Shown here piece by piece: positions 24,501 through 33,631 of a stretch of DNA of 64,000 nucleotides (its first letter is position 1; every line of letters begins with the position of its first letter). Origin of the DNA: Typha latifolia (lineage: Eukaryota; Streptophyta; Magnoliopsida; Poales; Typhaceae); NCBI GenBank assembly GCA_019914945.1, contig CM034101.1, positions 12,101,188 through 12,165,187 of the forward strand, read 5' to 3'. Under the pieces are notes generated by a model, which was not told the origin of the DNA, did no database searches, and saw only the letters and a list, made by a program, of their open reading frames with translations. Both the position numbers and the translations under genes were made by a program.

Positions 24501-25906
24501 GGAACAGAGGAAAAATAAGAAAGTAGATGATAGACAAAAAGAAGAAAAGTTGTTAAAGGAGTTTGAGCAAACAAAAATTAGGAGAATTCCCAATATGGTT
24601 GACATTATATCTATATTGGTCTTACTGAAGACAAATCCTTTCTTATTGGTGGTGATGTGGTGTAACTCATGATTGGTTCCACAAACATAATTGATAGATG
24701 GTGTTCAGATATCCAAAAACAGGACTATACTAACAATTAGCAGCATAAAATTATAATTTGTAGTTAGTTCCACAAAGTCCTCACTGTAGAAGCAAGTCTA
24801 CTGGTAACACAGAGAATGCAAGGAGACGCTAACAGAGTACTTGAAAAAGTACAGTTTATAGAAAACCTAAAAGATGTCTTGTACAGCCACCCTTGTACAA
24901 AGATAGTAAAAAGAGTAATTGAGGATTTCTTTCAGATTATTTGCATAAATGTGTGCATCAGACGATTGGTTTGCTGCATTTAGGGTTTCATCATCTTACT
25001 TCAAGCACTGGAGGCAAAAAGTTATTTTAAATACGGTTGCTAAGGCTGCAAACTGAAAGCTTACGCTATGTGTGAATCTCCAATCTCCAGGGACATATGA
25101 TTGTAAACGAAGTATCCAAGTAAGCAAGCCGAAGAAAAGGCAAGGAGCACGAGTAGGGAAAAAACAGCCAAAGATTTATAATTCCACTGAAACTATCCTT
25201 CACCAACCATATTCATATCTAAGAGATGATACAGTCAAAGTATACCACAAGTTGTGCTCCTCACGGTAGTCATCAACTGTATAATTTAAGCTAATCGTAC
25301 CTTAGAGGTGACAATTTCCGTTGTCGCCGCCTTTGCAAGTTTTGCCATGTACGTGGGTTCGACATCTTTGCGGTCCATCGCCTGCACCGCACTAGCCATT
25401 ACAAGAAACACTCCAGCCATGTTGCTGAATCGCTGCAAACCAACAAACCCACCAATTCAGATGACCCCAAGAACGATTTTGTTTTTCAAACATTTCCACG
25501 ACAGAACATAGACAAGCACATTAAGAAGGAAAATCGCATACCCGACGCCCCCCTCGAGAAACCGCGGAGCAACAATCTAAGACTAACATAGGATTCCTGC
25601 AAACCCCGATTGAGGGAATCGCTTAAAACAACAAAAGGATGCAATCTTCGGGAAAAAAAAATCCAATTGGGTCGAGAGAAAATTACAGCGGAGCGATCTC
25701 CCTGAGAGACTCCAACGATGCCTTCCGGACAATAGGGGATTCGTCTGCGAGTGAGGAGACGAGCACCTGCACTGCCTCTGGAAGAGGACGGAGAGGCATG
25801 ACAGACGATGAGATCATGAGAAGACGAGGAAAGGAATAAAGAGAAGAGACGGGGAGGCAATTCTGGCATTACCAAGAGCCGGCACGGAGCCGGAAGAGGA
25901 GGCCAT
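516..25906 (-). CDS. SGR6: SHOOT GRAVITROPISM 6 (SGR6/MROH1-like) HEAT-repeat protein, 5' half, 26 exons
   Basis: I recognise this by its close match, exon after exon, to the Arabidopsis SGR6 protein as I remember it (for example [47 protein letters not shown]). The family is a large HEAT-repeat scaffold, related to animal MROH1, linked to vacuolar membrane behaviour and shoot gravitropism. Exons in coding order: 25873-25906, 25687-25777, 25542-25596, 25301-25432, 23776-23847, 22553-22643, 22370-22465, 22100-22178, 21950-22013, 21204-21307, 20991-21096, 17656-17745, 14094-14171, 13861-13928, 13680-13779, 13347-13514, 13174-13263, 12935-13000, 12434-12532, 12273-12347, 10280-10339, 5334-5423, 4848-4969, 3239-3368, 3077-3156, 516-651. 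They sum to 2376 nt, exactly 792 codons with phase kept throughout. The start lies in a CCATGGCC context after a pyrimidine-rich leader. The family is about 1,700 residues, so the C-terminal half lies beyond position 1. All donors are GT except exon 23 (GC). No frameshift or stop interrupts the exons. Confidence 0.93.
1500..1960 (+). mobile_element. LTR-retrotransposon (Gypsy-type) LTR remnant, copy A, in SGR6 intron 25
   Basis: This stretch shares ordered blocks with 9350-9715. The first is 'gattcattcattgagcta' followed by 'gtcagctcat'; the second is a 'cacttag' block; the third is 'aaggcttcaagtatccc' leading to 'cggccatgattc'. The order and spacing resemble the 3' half of plant Gypsy LTRs. 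The edges are unclear and no coding domain remains nearby. The 'ggccaat/cgatac' rich tail at 1930-2130 may belong to a different repeat. Confidence 0.5.
2640..3055 (+). mobile_element. Possible second LTR fragment in SGR6 intron 25
   Basis: The sequence 'gtgagctcaccacctc', a 'ttatttcag' block, then 'gaggagtagctgta' and a GC-richer end with an inverted 'ccgcgtgggg...cccacgcgg' pair resembles the layout of plant LTRs. It differs from the surrounding AT-rich intron and ends just before exon 25. I see no paired LTR or gag-pol sequence, so the assignment is tentative. Confidence 0.3.
4138..4634. mobile_element. MITE-like element with ~50-bp imperfect terminal inverted repeats
   Basis: The left end (gaaattttcaaataacaacc, then a run leading to 'taacacccc') is mirrored at the right end, which reads, reversed, ggaaattttgaaatatagc, then 'ctacattt' and 'taacaccct'. 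The inside is AT-rich and non-coding. The left end closely matches the left end of the element at 50539-50869. I could not settle a target-site duplication. It lies in SGR6 intron 23. Confidence 0.5.
4846..4847 (-). other. GC splice donor of SGR6 intron 23 (GC-AG intron)
   Basis: Exon 23 ends in ...CTTCACAG and is followed by GCAAGA on the minus strand. Exon 24 resumes after TTTCTCTTCAG at 3370-3369. Joining AG|A restores the Arg of the conserved block [14 protein letters not shown] in the right phase. No GT nearby gives the same join. AG|GCAAG is the usual context of plant GC-AG introns. Confidence 0.85.
5726..6237. mobile_element. Tourist-like MITE candidate with internal ~165-bp duplication
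   Basis: The left end reads 'ttaggctccgcttggttac', the kind of start seen in PIF/Harbinger-type MITEs that insert at TTA. Inside, about 5905-6067 and 6068-6237 are diverged direct copies; both carry 'aaaaagacat', 'ttttttaataaaata', 'cttattctag' and 'ttttcatgtcaaat' in the same order. The right end is not defined. It lies in SGR6 intron 21. Confidence 0.4.
6300..6475. repeat. Minisatellite, ~21-bp unit, about 8 copies
   Basis: The unit is close to 'gacctacaagcatgcaatgcg' (21 bp; copies differ by a few bases). Some copies are shortened or carry an extra 'acatg'. The array creates open frames on both strands (many Cys, His and Met codons), which are by-products and not genes. Confidence 0.85.
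6640..7140 (-). mobile_element. Copia-type LTR remnant carrying repeated GTTCGAACGC words
   Basis: The stretch contains 'tttacgtggtttggcgatgt' and 'gcctacgtctacgagcgg', phrases typical of plant Copia LTRs, followed by 'tatttatagggttggtt'. After that come at least four copies of cgttcgaacgc or a one-base variant between 6943 and 7077. No coding remnant is visible. Orientation is a guess from the usual order of these phrases. Confidence 0.4.
7145..7800. repeat. Tandem array of ~95-bp AT-rich unit, about 7 copies
   Basis: Each unit contains, in order, 'cttaaccatgttttaggaaa', 'ggtataacatgtcaaa', 'aggttaaaaggcaaaatagt' and 'caaaacaggtgttaatat'. The 'ttaaccat' landmark recurs near 7151, 7248, 7349, 7457, 7553, 7648 and 7741, giving a period of about 92-108 bp. 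Copies are diverged, so the array is not young. It lies in SGR6 intron 21. Confidence 0.9.
8095..9725 (+). mobile_element. LTR-retrotransposon (Gypsy-type) LTR-like remnant, copy B
   Basis: This 1.6-kb block begins with a CT-rich leader, has a GC-richer middle with 'gggcccaatcc' and 'ggcccaaatta' words, then 'actcactgagcta...gttagctcat', a 'cacttagg' block and a 3' end with 'ggcttcgtgtatctcaagc'. The last three match copy A at 1500-1960 in order. The open frames of ~80-125 codons near 8445-8860 on both strands come from skewed composition and have no family match I know. It is inside SGR6 intron 21. Confidence 0.5.
10731..11064. mobile_element. MITE with ~33-bp terminal inverted repeats in SGR6 intron 20
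   Basis: The left end at 10731-10763 (cactttgaaacttaaatatg, then aatctaaatgagt) is the reverse complement of the right end with two mismatches. Inner segments are also mirrored: 'aacgacttt...aagtcgct' against 'agcgact...gttgtcc', and 'gtcttaggtctt' against 'ctaagactta'. The whole ~334-bp element could fold back on itself. It is non-coding and its superfamily is not clear. Confidence 0.75.
11533..11797. repeat. Long hairpin: 75-bp arms, one mismatch, 20-nt loop, with longer imperfect flanks
   Basis: Positions 11599-11673 and 11694-11768 are reverse complements over 75 bases with one mismatch (near 11628/11739), separated by a 20-base loop. Beyond them the mirror continues imperfectly to 11533 on the left ('gcggtagctgag', 'caaatagggttcag') and 11797 on the right; the left side holds about 26 and 12 extra bases. 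It is GC-rich against AT-rich intron DNA and is followed by a run of G at 11798-11810. It would be transcribed within SGR6 intron 20. Confidence 0.9.
14172..17655. other. SGR6 intron 12 (3.5 kb), repeat-filled
   Basis: No exon is visible here. Stretches at 15100-15225, 15885-16075 and 17105-17165 are rich in 'gtgcc/ggcac' words and appear to be broken pieces of one repeat. The 'ttctatttccatcaa' block near 16080-16130 recurs near 16170-16200. The 'cattctac.ttcaac' block near 15645-15735 recurs near 16700-16790. The plus-strand frame at 16421-16606 (Pro, Tyr and Ser rich) resembles the tail of some hAT-type transposases, but this is weak. Confidence 0.5.
16797..16876. repeat. Minisatellite, 20-bp unit x 4
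   Basis: The unit 'attcaattatattatggagt' is repeated four times head to tail with almost no change, the last copy running into 'gtttaatc'. The near-identity suggests recent expansion or high slippage. It lies in SGR6 intron 12. Confidence 0.9.
17746..20990. other. SGR6 intron 11 (3.2 kb)
   Basis: No exon is visible. Open frames around 18510-18963 on the minus strand are short and unconserved in appearance. The segment contains the repeat element listed at 19863-20435 and otherwise AT-rich sequence. Confidence 0.6.
19863..20435. mobile_element. Dispersed repeat with CCCT/CT microsatellite and 'cgatacgtatcg' tail
   Basis: The block starts 'catggttcgccggagcggga', continues with a (CCCT)n then (CT)n microsatellite at about 19919-19966 and a long T-rich tract, and ends 'ccgatacgtatcgttttttt...ttgaacc'. 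The end words 'gatacgtatc' and 'cccgattccga' also occur at 2085-2120, so part of this family is present twice in the window. Class is unknown; the ends ggttc/gaacc are weakly inverted. Confidence 0.4.
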
Positions 25907-26190
25907 GGCAGGAGGAGGAGGATGACGTGGTCCGGAGAGACAAGGAAGAGAGGAGGAAGAAGAGGAGAAAGGGAAGTGCTGAAAGAGAAAGCGGTGACAG
26001 CACACAGGAGTTGGAATGGCAGGTGTGTTGGGGCCTGGGGGAAGTTATTTCTGGGAGAATTATGGAGTGTAATCTCATCAATAAATCAGGAGTAGAAAAT
26101 ATAATCTCTTTTTATTATTCCAAGTCCGCTATAAACTTTTTTGTTATCATGTGTCTAATTTATCTCGACACTTAAAAAGTTAAAACCCTC

Positions 26191-26522
26191 AACTAGAAAG
26201 GCCGCTCGCGGAAATCCTGCGAAGTGAGAAGAGCCCTTCGTGGTGCATTAAGAACATAATAGAAGAATGTCAAAGCCTACTTAGGGAGTGTAGGGAATGG
26301 AATGTACTAAATGTATTTAGAGAGGCAAATAGAGCGGCGCGCTGGGCAGCCAACCGGGGGAAGGTGGCAGGAGCCACCGGTTAGGTTGGATCTGACTGGC
26401 CCGATTCCCCCAGATCTTTGTACCATTTTGGGCTATGAAAACCCGGGTTAGCTAGCTAGCTCGAGTCTGGCCAGCTGAATAAAGCTCCTTAATTTAAAAA
26501 AAAAAAAACTAGGAAGGCAGCT
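26191..26522 (+). mobile_element. 5'-truncated LINE insertion with poly(A) tail and target-site duplication
   Basis: The insert (about 26207-26506) encodes the last part of a LINE-type RNase H in one open frame, including NIIEECQSLLRECREWN and NVFREANRAARWAANRG, ending at a TAG at about 26382. A 3' untranslated part follows with AATAAA at 26478-26483 and a poly(A) run at about 26496-26508. Flanks 26191-26206 and 26507-26522 (aactagaaaggccgct / aactaggaaggcagct) match at 14 of 16 positions and read as a target-site duplication. It lies about 0.3 kb upstream of the SGR6 start codon, in the opposite orientation to that gene. Confidence 0.88.
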
Positions 26523-27856
26523 TCGAACATTTTTAAATTTGTGAGTAAATTATTAAGCCTTAGTAAATTAATTCTCATATAAATCTATTTCGGTTCAGTG
26601 ACTTCCGTATCCAGGACAGTGACAGTGCTTTGCAGACCCGATCAGCAAAATCATTAAATTCCTATCCAATTAAGGAAAAATTTATCTCTTTCTACTTTAT
26701 AAGTAGCTTCTTAGTAACAGCTTATGTACAACAATAAAATCAGCAGTAATAACTAACTTGTCTGACATAAATATCAGCAGTTTTCTTTTATGTTTGCATT
26801 GTGCTATTTTATAGGAGAGATTATATGATCAGATTAATGCTACGGTAGGTGACAGAGGTGGCAACCGGTTCGTATTAGTAGGGTGTAGGTCGGACCAGTA
26901 TAATATAAATATAAGTACGATATTTATTGTGTGGCAGAAAATATTTAAATCTATTTAAATTATTTGAGTTTTAATCGGACCTTTTTAGGTTATAAATTGG
27001 TTGTAGATGAGTCATAAGTGTGTTCATTGGGTTATAAATGGATTAGTTAAGTCACATTTTATCGTGCGTTGGATCATACGAGCTGAGATAATAAACACAA
27101 AAACGATCCATTTAATAACAGAGTTAGATAGATTGATATGTTTATAATCCAAACTCAATTAAACTAAAACTAATTTAAAAATCAGATTATCATATGGAGT
27201 CAATTTTTAGCCTCAGTATATATGAAATGCTGGTAATTGTTAAACTTAAACCCATTTAAAAGTCAGATTATCATATGAGTCAAATTTTAGCCTCAATATA
27301 CCAAAATAGATGTAACACTTCGAAAGACGATTTAGGATAAAAGGAAAACGAGGTTCAAATCTGTGTGCCATAACTTTCACACGACAATGGATGGTCGGAG
27401 ATAGAGCAACAAAGCATACACATCCTATCCCAATTTTATACCAGATCCACATTTCTCATGATAAGCATAAGATTGACGACGGCCAGTATTAACTATTTTG
27501 GCAATTGTTGGCTGTCACAATTAAGGGCATGATACACTTCCCCCCTAATCAGGTGCAAGCAAAGATGAGTAAGATCAGGCAACAAGAACACAGAACAAAT
27601 TATTTAGCCCTTTGGAGCAAACCTACATGTATTATTCTGACAGTAAAAACATCTACATCATGAGATTTTTTTTATAGCTTTCTAAATTCTGGTAGTTCTT
27701 GTGGCGAAACAAACTGAAAAACTGCACAATATCTTCAGATTTTGATAGAGACCACTAGAGAAACTATTAGGTGAACACTATGACATGAGTAACATTATAC
27801 ATGGATACTACAGCAAAAGACTATGAATAGGCTTATAGGCAAGTTCTGTAGCCGCT
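26523..27856. other. Spacer between SGR6 and DUF1997 genes
   Basis: No gene is seen. An ~80-bp direct duplication is visible: 'cagattatcatatggagtca...tagcctcagtatat' near 27182-27222 and 'cagattatcatatgagtcaa...tagcctcaatata' near 27263-27300. The right end (about 27500-27856) should hold the 3' untranslated region of the DUF1997 gene. Confidence 0.6.
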
Positions 27857-30800
27857 TCAAATTTGACCGGTCCCAAGTGGTTGCCTCGAGGTGTCACCTG
27901 AAGCCCATGCCTGGTAATCCTTGACAAGCTGAAGACAAGAATAAGTACCATAGTGAGGGAGGCATCAAATATCCATGGAGTATGATAGAAAAGGTGAAAA
28001 TAAATGCTGCAGGAACTTTTACATGGCTGTTAATTTAGAATTCCTTATCTGAAGTATATATATGAAACCAGTGAATCAACTGTCCGAGAAGATATCAAGC
28101 AACAGAATGGTTAGACAAGCAGGTATTTGATGCATAACAGATTAACAGGGTCTAATATAGTGTTTGCAGAAAAAAGTTCAATATTATGTACGAACACTTC
28201 TGAGTTACTTTTGGAAATCGATATGTGGATGTCTAGAACTAAAGTTGGATATGAATTTCACAACATTATATTTTAATTTTGTAGCCTGATGGGTTCTTAT
28301 ACCAAAAGATAGGCTACAGAACGATTCCTTCAATATCTGGATTTATTACTGGAATCAGTCCGCGCAACTATAGGAAAATATTTGTCAAATATTCTCCTTT
28401 AATCAGAAAATTACGAAACCAAGTAGATTAGATCCGTAACTCCCTGATCTATATTTTCGTATTTATGCCCTTCGTAGATTCGAACTGCAACCAGGATGAA
28501 AATACGATTTAGTGCGGGTGATGGTGGTGGTGACGGGTGGAGTGGATGTTAGGGTTATGGATGAGTATGAAGATGAAGGTGGAGGGTGGATGTGTTTAAG
28601 GGATATAGAGAAGGGAAAGAAGTAGTCGAGATCCCATAGAAGAAGAGGGAATCGATAGTCGAGGGAGATTAGAAGTTAGCAGAAACCTTACCAACGGTAG
28701 AGATGGAAGGATGGCGAAGAAAGAGGAGGGAGATTAGGGCAGATAGATGATAGGGAGGCAAGAAATCAATATTCCAATAGCATACTCAATTTGGCTGCCA
28801 TCCACATATTTATAGATACTAACCAACAAGTCCTAAAACAATAAGTAACCCTAATTCTAGAGAATTCTCGCCAATCATATTCGAACGCGTTCGAATGCAC
28901 AAAAGGCGTACTCTGTATGTGCTCTTTATTATTTTATGACTTCCCATTATTATCATGGGATCATTGACACTCTTGATGGTAAAATTAGAGTTCCTTAATT
29001 CTGACAGCACAAGAGTTTCATAGCTTTCTTTGGTCCTTTCAAGGGAAAAGATAACTTGTTATGCAGCAAAAAATGCAGAGGACTTCAAACTTACTTGCTT
29101 TAGAAATCGTGGAAGCATTAATCTCAGTAGCTGCTCAAGGACTTGCTTGCCAGTAGATTCAATAACTTCAACTGGTATTGCTCGAAATGCGAAGGGAATA
29201 TCAATAGCAACCTGGGATCAAAAGGAAGGGGGGGAGGAAATCAAAGAACAAATTCAGCCACTTGTATTGAACTATTGATAACAAGAATGAGTATCAAAAT
29301 TGCCTCAATTGAAGTGTCAGATGCAAGCTGCTGGAATGCTGACTCCTGTAAACCCTTCTTGCAAGAAATTCTATTCACCATCGAAGCTGCATTTCCCAGA
29401 GCAAATCAAGGTCAAATGTATCCTGGAAAAGAAGCATTAAGTAGATCCACTCAGAGGTTTAACACTATAACTTAAGGAAACTATGCAGAACATGCAAATT
29501 TAACTACAAAGGAGTAGAACAGAATGTAAACAAGTCTGCAAAATTTGGCAAAAGTTGAGCTTTTCCTAAGATAGAAGCTGACCTAAAGTTTTGTACTAAC
29601 AAATGAATAAACAGAGATTCTGCATAGGGCTTAAGCTTGTGTCACCACAGATTTAGCCCTATGTAGATCCTGCAAGTTCTTGCTTTGGAAGAATGGTAGT
29701 CCCTGTTGGCACTTGGTACACACCTTGCAACATGATACATATCAGACTGCACTAGCTGATAGATATCGTGCCATCAGAAATTGATGCTAAGCTTCTTTCA
29801 TTTGATAGATATCATGCCATCAGAAATTGATGTGCGAAGATCCTCTATCATTTGATGCTAAGCTTTAGTTGGGACATGAAGCATATTGCATACTCAAATA
29901 TTAAGCAGAGGAAATTTGATGTGTGCTTTTCCAAAAAGTAGCAGTAGCACACGGTTCTTATCTTCCTGATAGATGAAGAAGGTGGATTTTAAGGACGGGC
30001 TGGCTTTCTTCTCATTATTGTCAACAGACACTTATAAAGTCAGCATTTTCAGTTCCTAGGTATAGATAGGCACGTCTTGTTAATTCAATTACTCATGACA
30101 CAGTTATCGCAGAAGTGTACCCCAGATTCCAAGTCAAAATCCAATATAAGTTTGCACCAAAATATCATTGATTTCCTCTTCTTCATCAAGAGAAGAGTTT
30201 GTGTATCTCTATAGTTAATTCGATATTTTGAAAAATATCAAATTTCGTTTTTGTAAACTCAAGAAGATATGAATAAGAGTACATGTATCAAACTGGCAAA
30301 TTTCCATGCCTCAACTTGATTAATGCCAGGCCTTGACAAAGCAAAATTCTGATTTCAAATGCTTACATGCATGTTTCTTATAATGATTAAATGTTTGAAA
30401 GACAACCGCGGTTACACCTCACCACATAGTGCCTAGGCAGTATGCTGGCGCCAAGGCAGCTTAACATTTTTTATATTAAAAAATTAAAAATAATTATATA
30501 TGATATGTAATATATACTATTAATGTATTAATAATGAATAATAATTCCTCTGGCAGGATAACAACTAATTCACAAACAGTAATTACAATTACGAGCAATA
30601 ATCAGTAGAATAACAAACATATATACTAGCAGATAGTAATCACAAATACTAATCACATGCTTGCAGAAAACAAATTGTAATCTCTCTCACGCTCTCGGCA
30701 GAATAGCAATTAGCAAACAGACGTACAAAAAAAAACATTTATTCTATTAATTAAAATTAACGGTAAAACTGCCAAGGCGGCCTTTCAAAACAGTTGAATT

Positions 30801-31450
30801 GCTGAAATCTACTTACCAAAGCCTCTATAACTCAGTGATCTCACACGTACCTGAGAACTTCTCATTCTGGGCCTCCACCAGCGGCGAACCCTCCAACTTC
30901 GTGCCCCAACCAACTCAATCAGAACCAAAATCCGAAACAAATGATAACAAAACTCAACAAGATAGGCTTAACAAGTACCTTACAGGACAAGAGCTTAATG
31001 CAACACCCGTCAGGCTCCTCCTCAACCCTAACCACGAGCACCGGACAGATCTCGAAGGCGAAGAACTTGATGCGGTAAACGTAGCAGCGGAACGTATTGT
31101 CGTCGACCCGTTCGATGCGCTCGGCGTCGAGCACCGAGTACTGGCTCGCCGGAAGACTCATGTACTCAGCTGCGAGATCCACATCGAAATCAACTACGTT
31201 AGAATCTTTTCATTTTTCCCCTTTTGTTGGAGTTTTTGGGGTCTTTACCGAGAGGGCGTTGGAGCTGCTTGACGACGGTGGACTCGGAGCGGCGGGCGAT
31301 GAAGCGGGCTTTTGGGGCGGAGGAGACGGCGGAGGCGCGGATGACGTGGAGGGGGAGGCGAATTGGAGTGCGCAGAGAGTGACGCGTGGATCTGGAGGAG
31401 ATTGGGGTGGAGATGAGACGGAGGAATGAAGAAGAAGAATGGAGAGTCAT
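27857..31450 (-). CDS. DUF1997 family protein, probably plastid-targeted, 236 aa, 6 exons
   Basis: The protein matches the plant and cyanobacterial DUF1997 family: LPASQYSVLDAERIERVDD, FRCYVYRIKFFAFEICPVL, DIPFAFRAIPVEVIESTG and LVKDYQAWASGDTSRQ are hallmark blocks. The molecular function of the family is not known to me. Exons in coding order: 31249-31450, 30979-31169, 30851-30896, 29304-29386, 29095-29211, 27857-27928; they sum to 711 nt (236 codons plus TGA). Residues 1 to about 55 are rich in Ser, Arg and Thr with few acidic residues, as expected for a chloroplast transit peptide; this is inference. Intron 1 (79 bp) has two in-phase acceptors; I chose the one at 31170 because the other leaves only a ~55-bp intron. 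The exon 4 donor is GC (GAG|GCAATT), with a competing in-phase GT further on. Intron 5 holds LTR-like DNA. Confidence 0.9.
28480..28930. mobile_element. LTR-like remnant in DUF1997 intron 5
   Basis: A purine-rich stretch (28500-28760) is followed by 'atatttatagatactaacc' and then 'attcgaacgcgttcgaatgc' at 28879-28898. The same order of a TATA-like word and GTTCGAACGC words occurs at 6900-7080. No coding remnant is visible. Confidence 0.3.
29387..30850. other. DUF1997 intron 3 (1.46 kb)
   Basis: No exon is found between the conserved blocks FSA|SMVNR. A 29-base word 'gatagatatc.tgccatcaga...' occurs twice, at about 29758 and 29805, as a short direct duplication. The remainder is AT-rich. Confidence 0.6.
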
Positions 31451-33631
31451 AGTTGTACTCTAGTCGTGAAGGAAGGGAGATCACAACGGAGACTGGAGTG
31501 AGACTTCAGAGGCGAGAGGTGGCGTCTCCTGGCCTCTGGAAGAATATACGCTAGTGTACACGGAAATGAGCGGATAAGAAGCTTCTGTTTCTTTGACCAA
31601 AATAAGTCTGCACCTAAATAAGCCTACCTAAATAGGTGAGAGACAAGCTTACTCAAATGAGTTGGACTTGGGCCTGGATTAAAACCTCTTTCGTGGAGGA
31701 TAGGAATTTTGCCGAGCGGGGGATTGATTGAAAAAAAAAAATTTAAAAATTCCTTAAGAAACACTTCTTTCCTTATAAAAAAAAATTTCCATTTTCACCT
31801 TTTTATTTTTTCCGTACACTCTCCTCTCACTATATACTATACTCTCTTTTTTTCCTATTCTAAACGCCTGGGATCATGTTCGAACTCAACATTCGAACGT
31901 CTGCACGCATTCACAAAAATAGAGAACGAAAATTGCGCGTTCAAACGTGCCCATTATAATGCCTGCATACGTTCGAAAAGACAAAAAATAAAATTTACGC
32001 GTTCGAATGCGATCGGGCTCGTTCGAACATGCCGTAGCGATAAACTGTTAGTTTTAAAGGTTTATTTTGATTGTTTGGGTCAAAAAGATGAGCCTCTATA
32101 AATAAATGAAAGAAACTTTAATTAAAATTTATCGAATATTTTACATTGGCATTGATGCCCCTATCTCCCTCCTTGCTCTAACCATCGGCATCCTTTCCCA
32201 CCTCCTTCCTTCCAGCTATTGAAGGGCTAACAAGCTAGAGTTCATCCAACCTTCGATCATTGTTCGACCGATATTTTAAGATCTAGCCATTCTAACCCTG
32301 AGATCTTGGATTCATTGAAAAGCTCTCTTTAAGAATGATAACATATCGAAATTTCAATAAGATCTAACAACTAGATCCTCTAAAAATTTCTTCGATAATC
32401 AGGTCTTCAAATCTGTCCAGAACCACTATAAATCGGATCAAGCTGTTTCGTAACATCTAAAATTCTCATATTTGGATAGGTCGTCTGTCTTGTCTCTTTT
32501 TAAAGCGAGCACTGAAGAAATTATAGAAGGAAGTGACCTGACATACTGACTCATTAGAGTTTTTGACCAAATTAAACCTGCATAAAATATTATTTATCAG
32601 AATTGTTTGCCAACGAAATTTATTACTAAAGAGGATTTATTTTTGTCTAATTGAGCTGTCACATCACTAGTGTTTAATCCGCTGACAGTAAACACTTAAC
32701 AGCATACTACTGGGAAAGAAAGAATATTCTTTTCTTTTAATAAAACGCTAAGTTATTCGACGTTTTACTAATAGTAAGATCACTGAACAATTTATCCTCT
32801 ATATAAATAGCTGAACAATTCAACGATTCACAGTTAACTAAAATAGATCTATTTTGATATTAAATTTAGCGGATAGAGTAAAGAAGTATAAAAAAATGCT
32901 GAGGCCCATTTTGGTCAAAATCTCGCACTCATTGCTATATAGAAGAACCTCTCCCCTTTTACCTCTGCATGCATGAACATGTTAAATGCTTGGGTTAAAT
33001 ATGATCAAAAGATAGAACCGACTGTTGCAATAGTATACCAGTACAATAATACCATAGACATAGCACATGATTATTAGGACCATAAACATGACATAGTAGG
33101 AGATAAAGAAAAATGCACTCAATTTTCCTGATAGTCCTAACTACATAAGCATCTAGTCGAATAAAGACATCTCTAGCTATCAGGCAGATAATCACATTTT
33201 AGAGAACAATGAATAGAATGAGCTGTCGAAAAATTTGGGATTAGAAGATCGAAAATTCGCTTATAGTAAATGGGCATGAAGAGTAACTGGATAGACAAAG
33301 ATGAGGGTATTAATAAGAAAATTTGCTCCCTCCGATACTTGAAGAGCAGATTCACCTGTTCAAACATTATCAATTAATAAGCTAAGTGTTTATTCCCACT
33401 TCTATTCTCTCCATTGCAACCTTGTTATTGTAAAACTGAGTTCCATCTCTGATGAAGATCTAGAAACAAGTAAAAACATGGTCATCGAACAATTAATCTG
33501 AAGAAAAAGACTGCAAATTGTTCAACTGCTCTGGGGATATTTTAAGTTTACTAGATCTAAGGAGTAAAGAATACACAAAAGAAGGCGACTTCTCCTCAAA
33601 AGTAATATTGAAATGTTTAACTGGATAAACA
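31451..33631. other. Spacer between DUF1997 and the small membrane-protein gene
   Basis: The first ~150 bases should hold the DUF1997 leader and promoter. At 31877-32036 there is a cluster of GTTCGAACGC-like words (cgttcgaac, attcgaacg, gcgttcgaatgc), the third such cluster in the window. The rest is AT-rich with no gene seen. Confidence 0.5.

Noticed and set aside
24472..24672. 66-codon Lys/Glu-rich plus-strand frame in SGR6 intron 4-5 region
   Set aside because: Simple charged composition with no conserved motif, antisense to an intron; I considered and dropped an organellar ribosomal protein fragment.
25486..26081. Open frames around the SGR6 first exons (25486-25875 and 25869-26081 minus, 25639-25839 plus)
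   Set aside because: They read through introns or the leader; the spliced frame gives the conserved protein and these do not.
30820..30835. A tiny 8-nt exon (AG|AGGCTTTG|GTAAGT) in DUF1997 after exon 3
   Set aside because: The intron before it would be about 25 bp, and exon 4 at 29386 continues the conserved sequence directly.
31193..31248. Alternative acceptor for DUF1997 intron 1 giving extra residues VDFDVDL
   Set aside because: It is in phase, but the intron would be only ~55 bp, shorter than plant introns usually allow; the acceptor at 31170 gives 79 bp.
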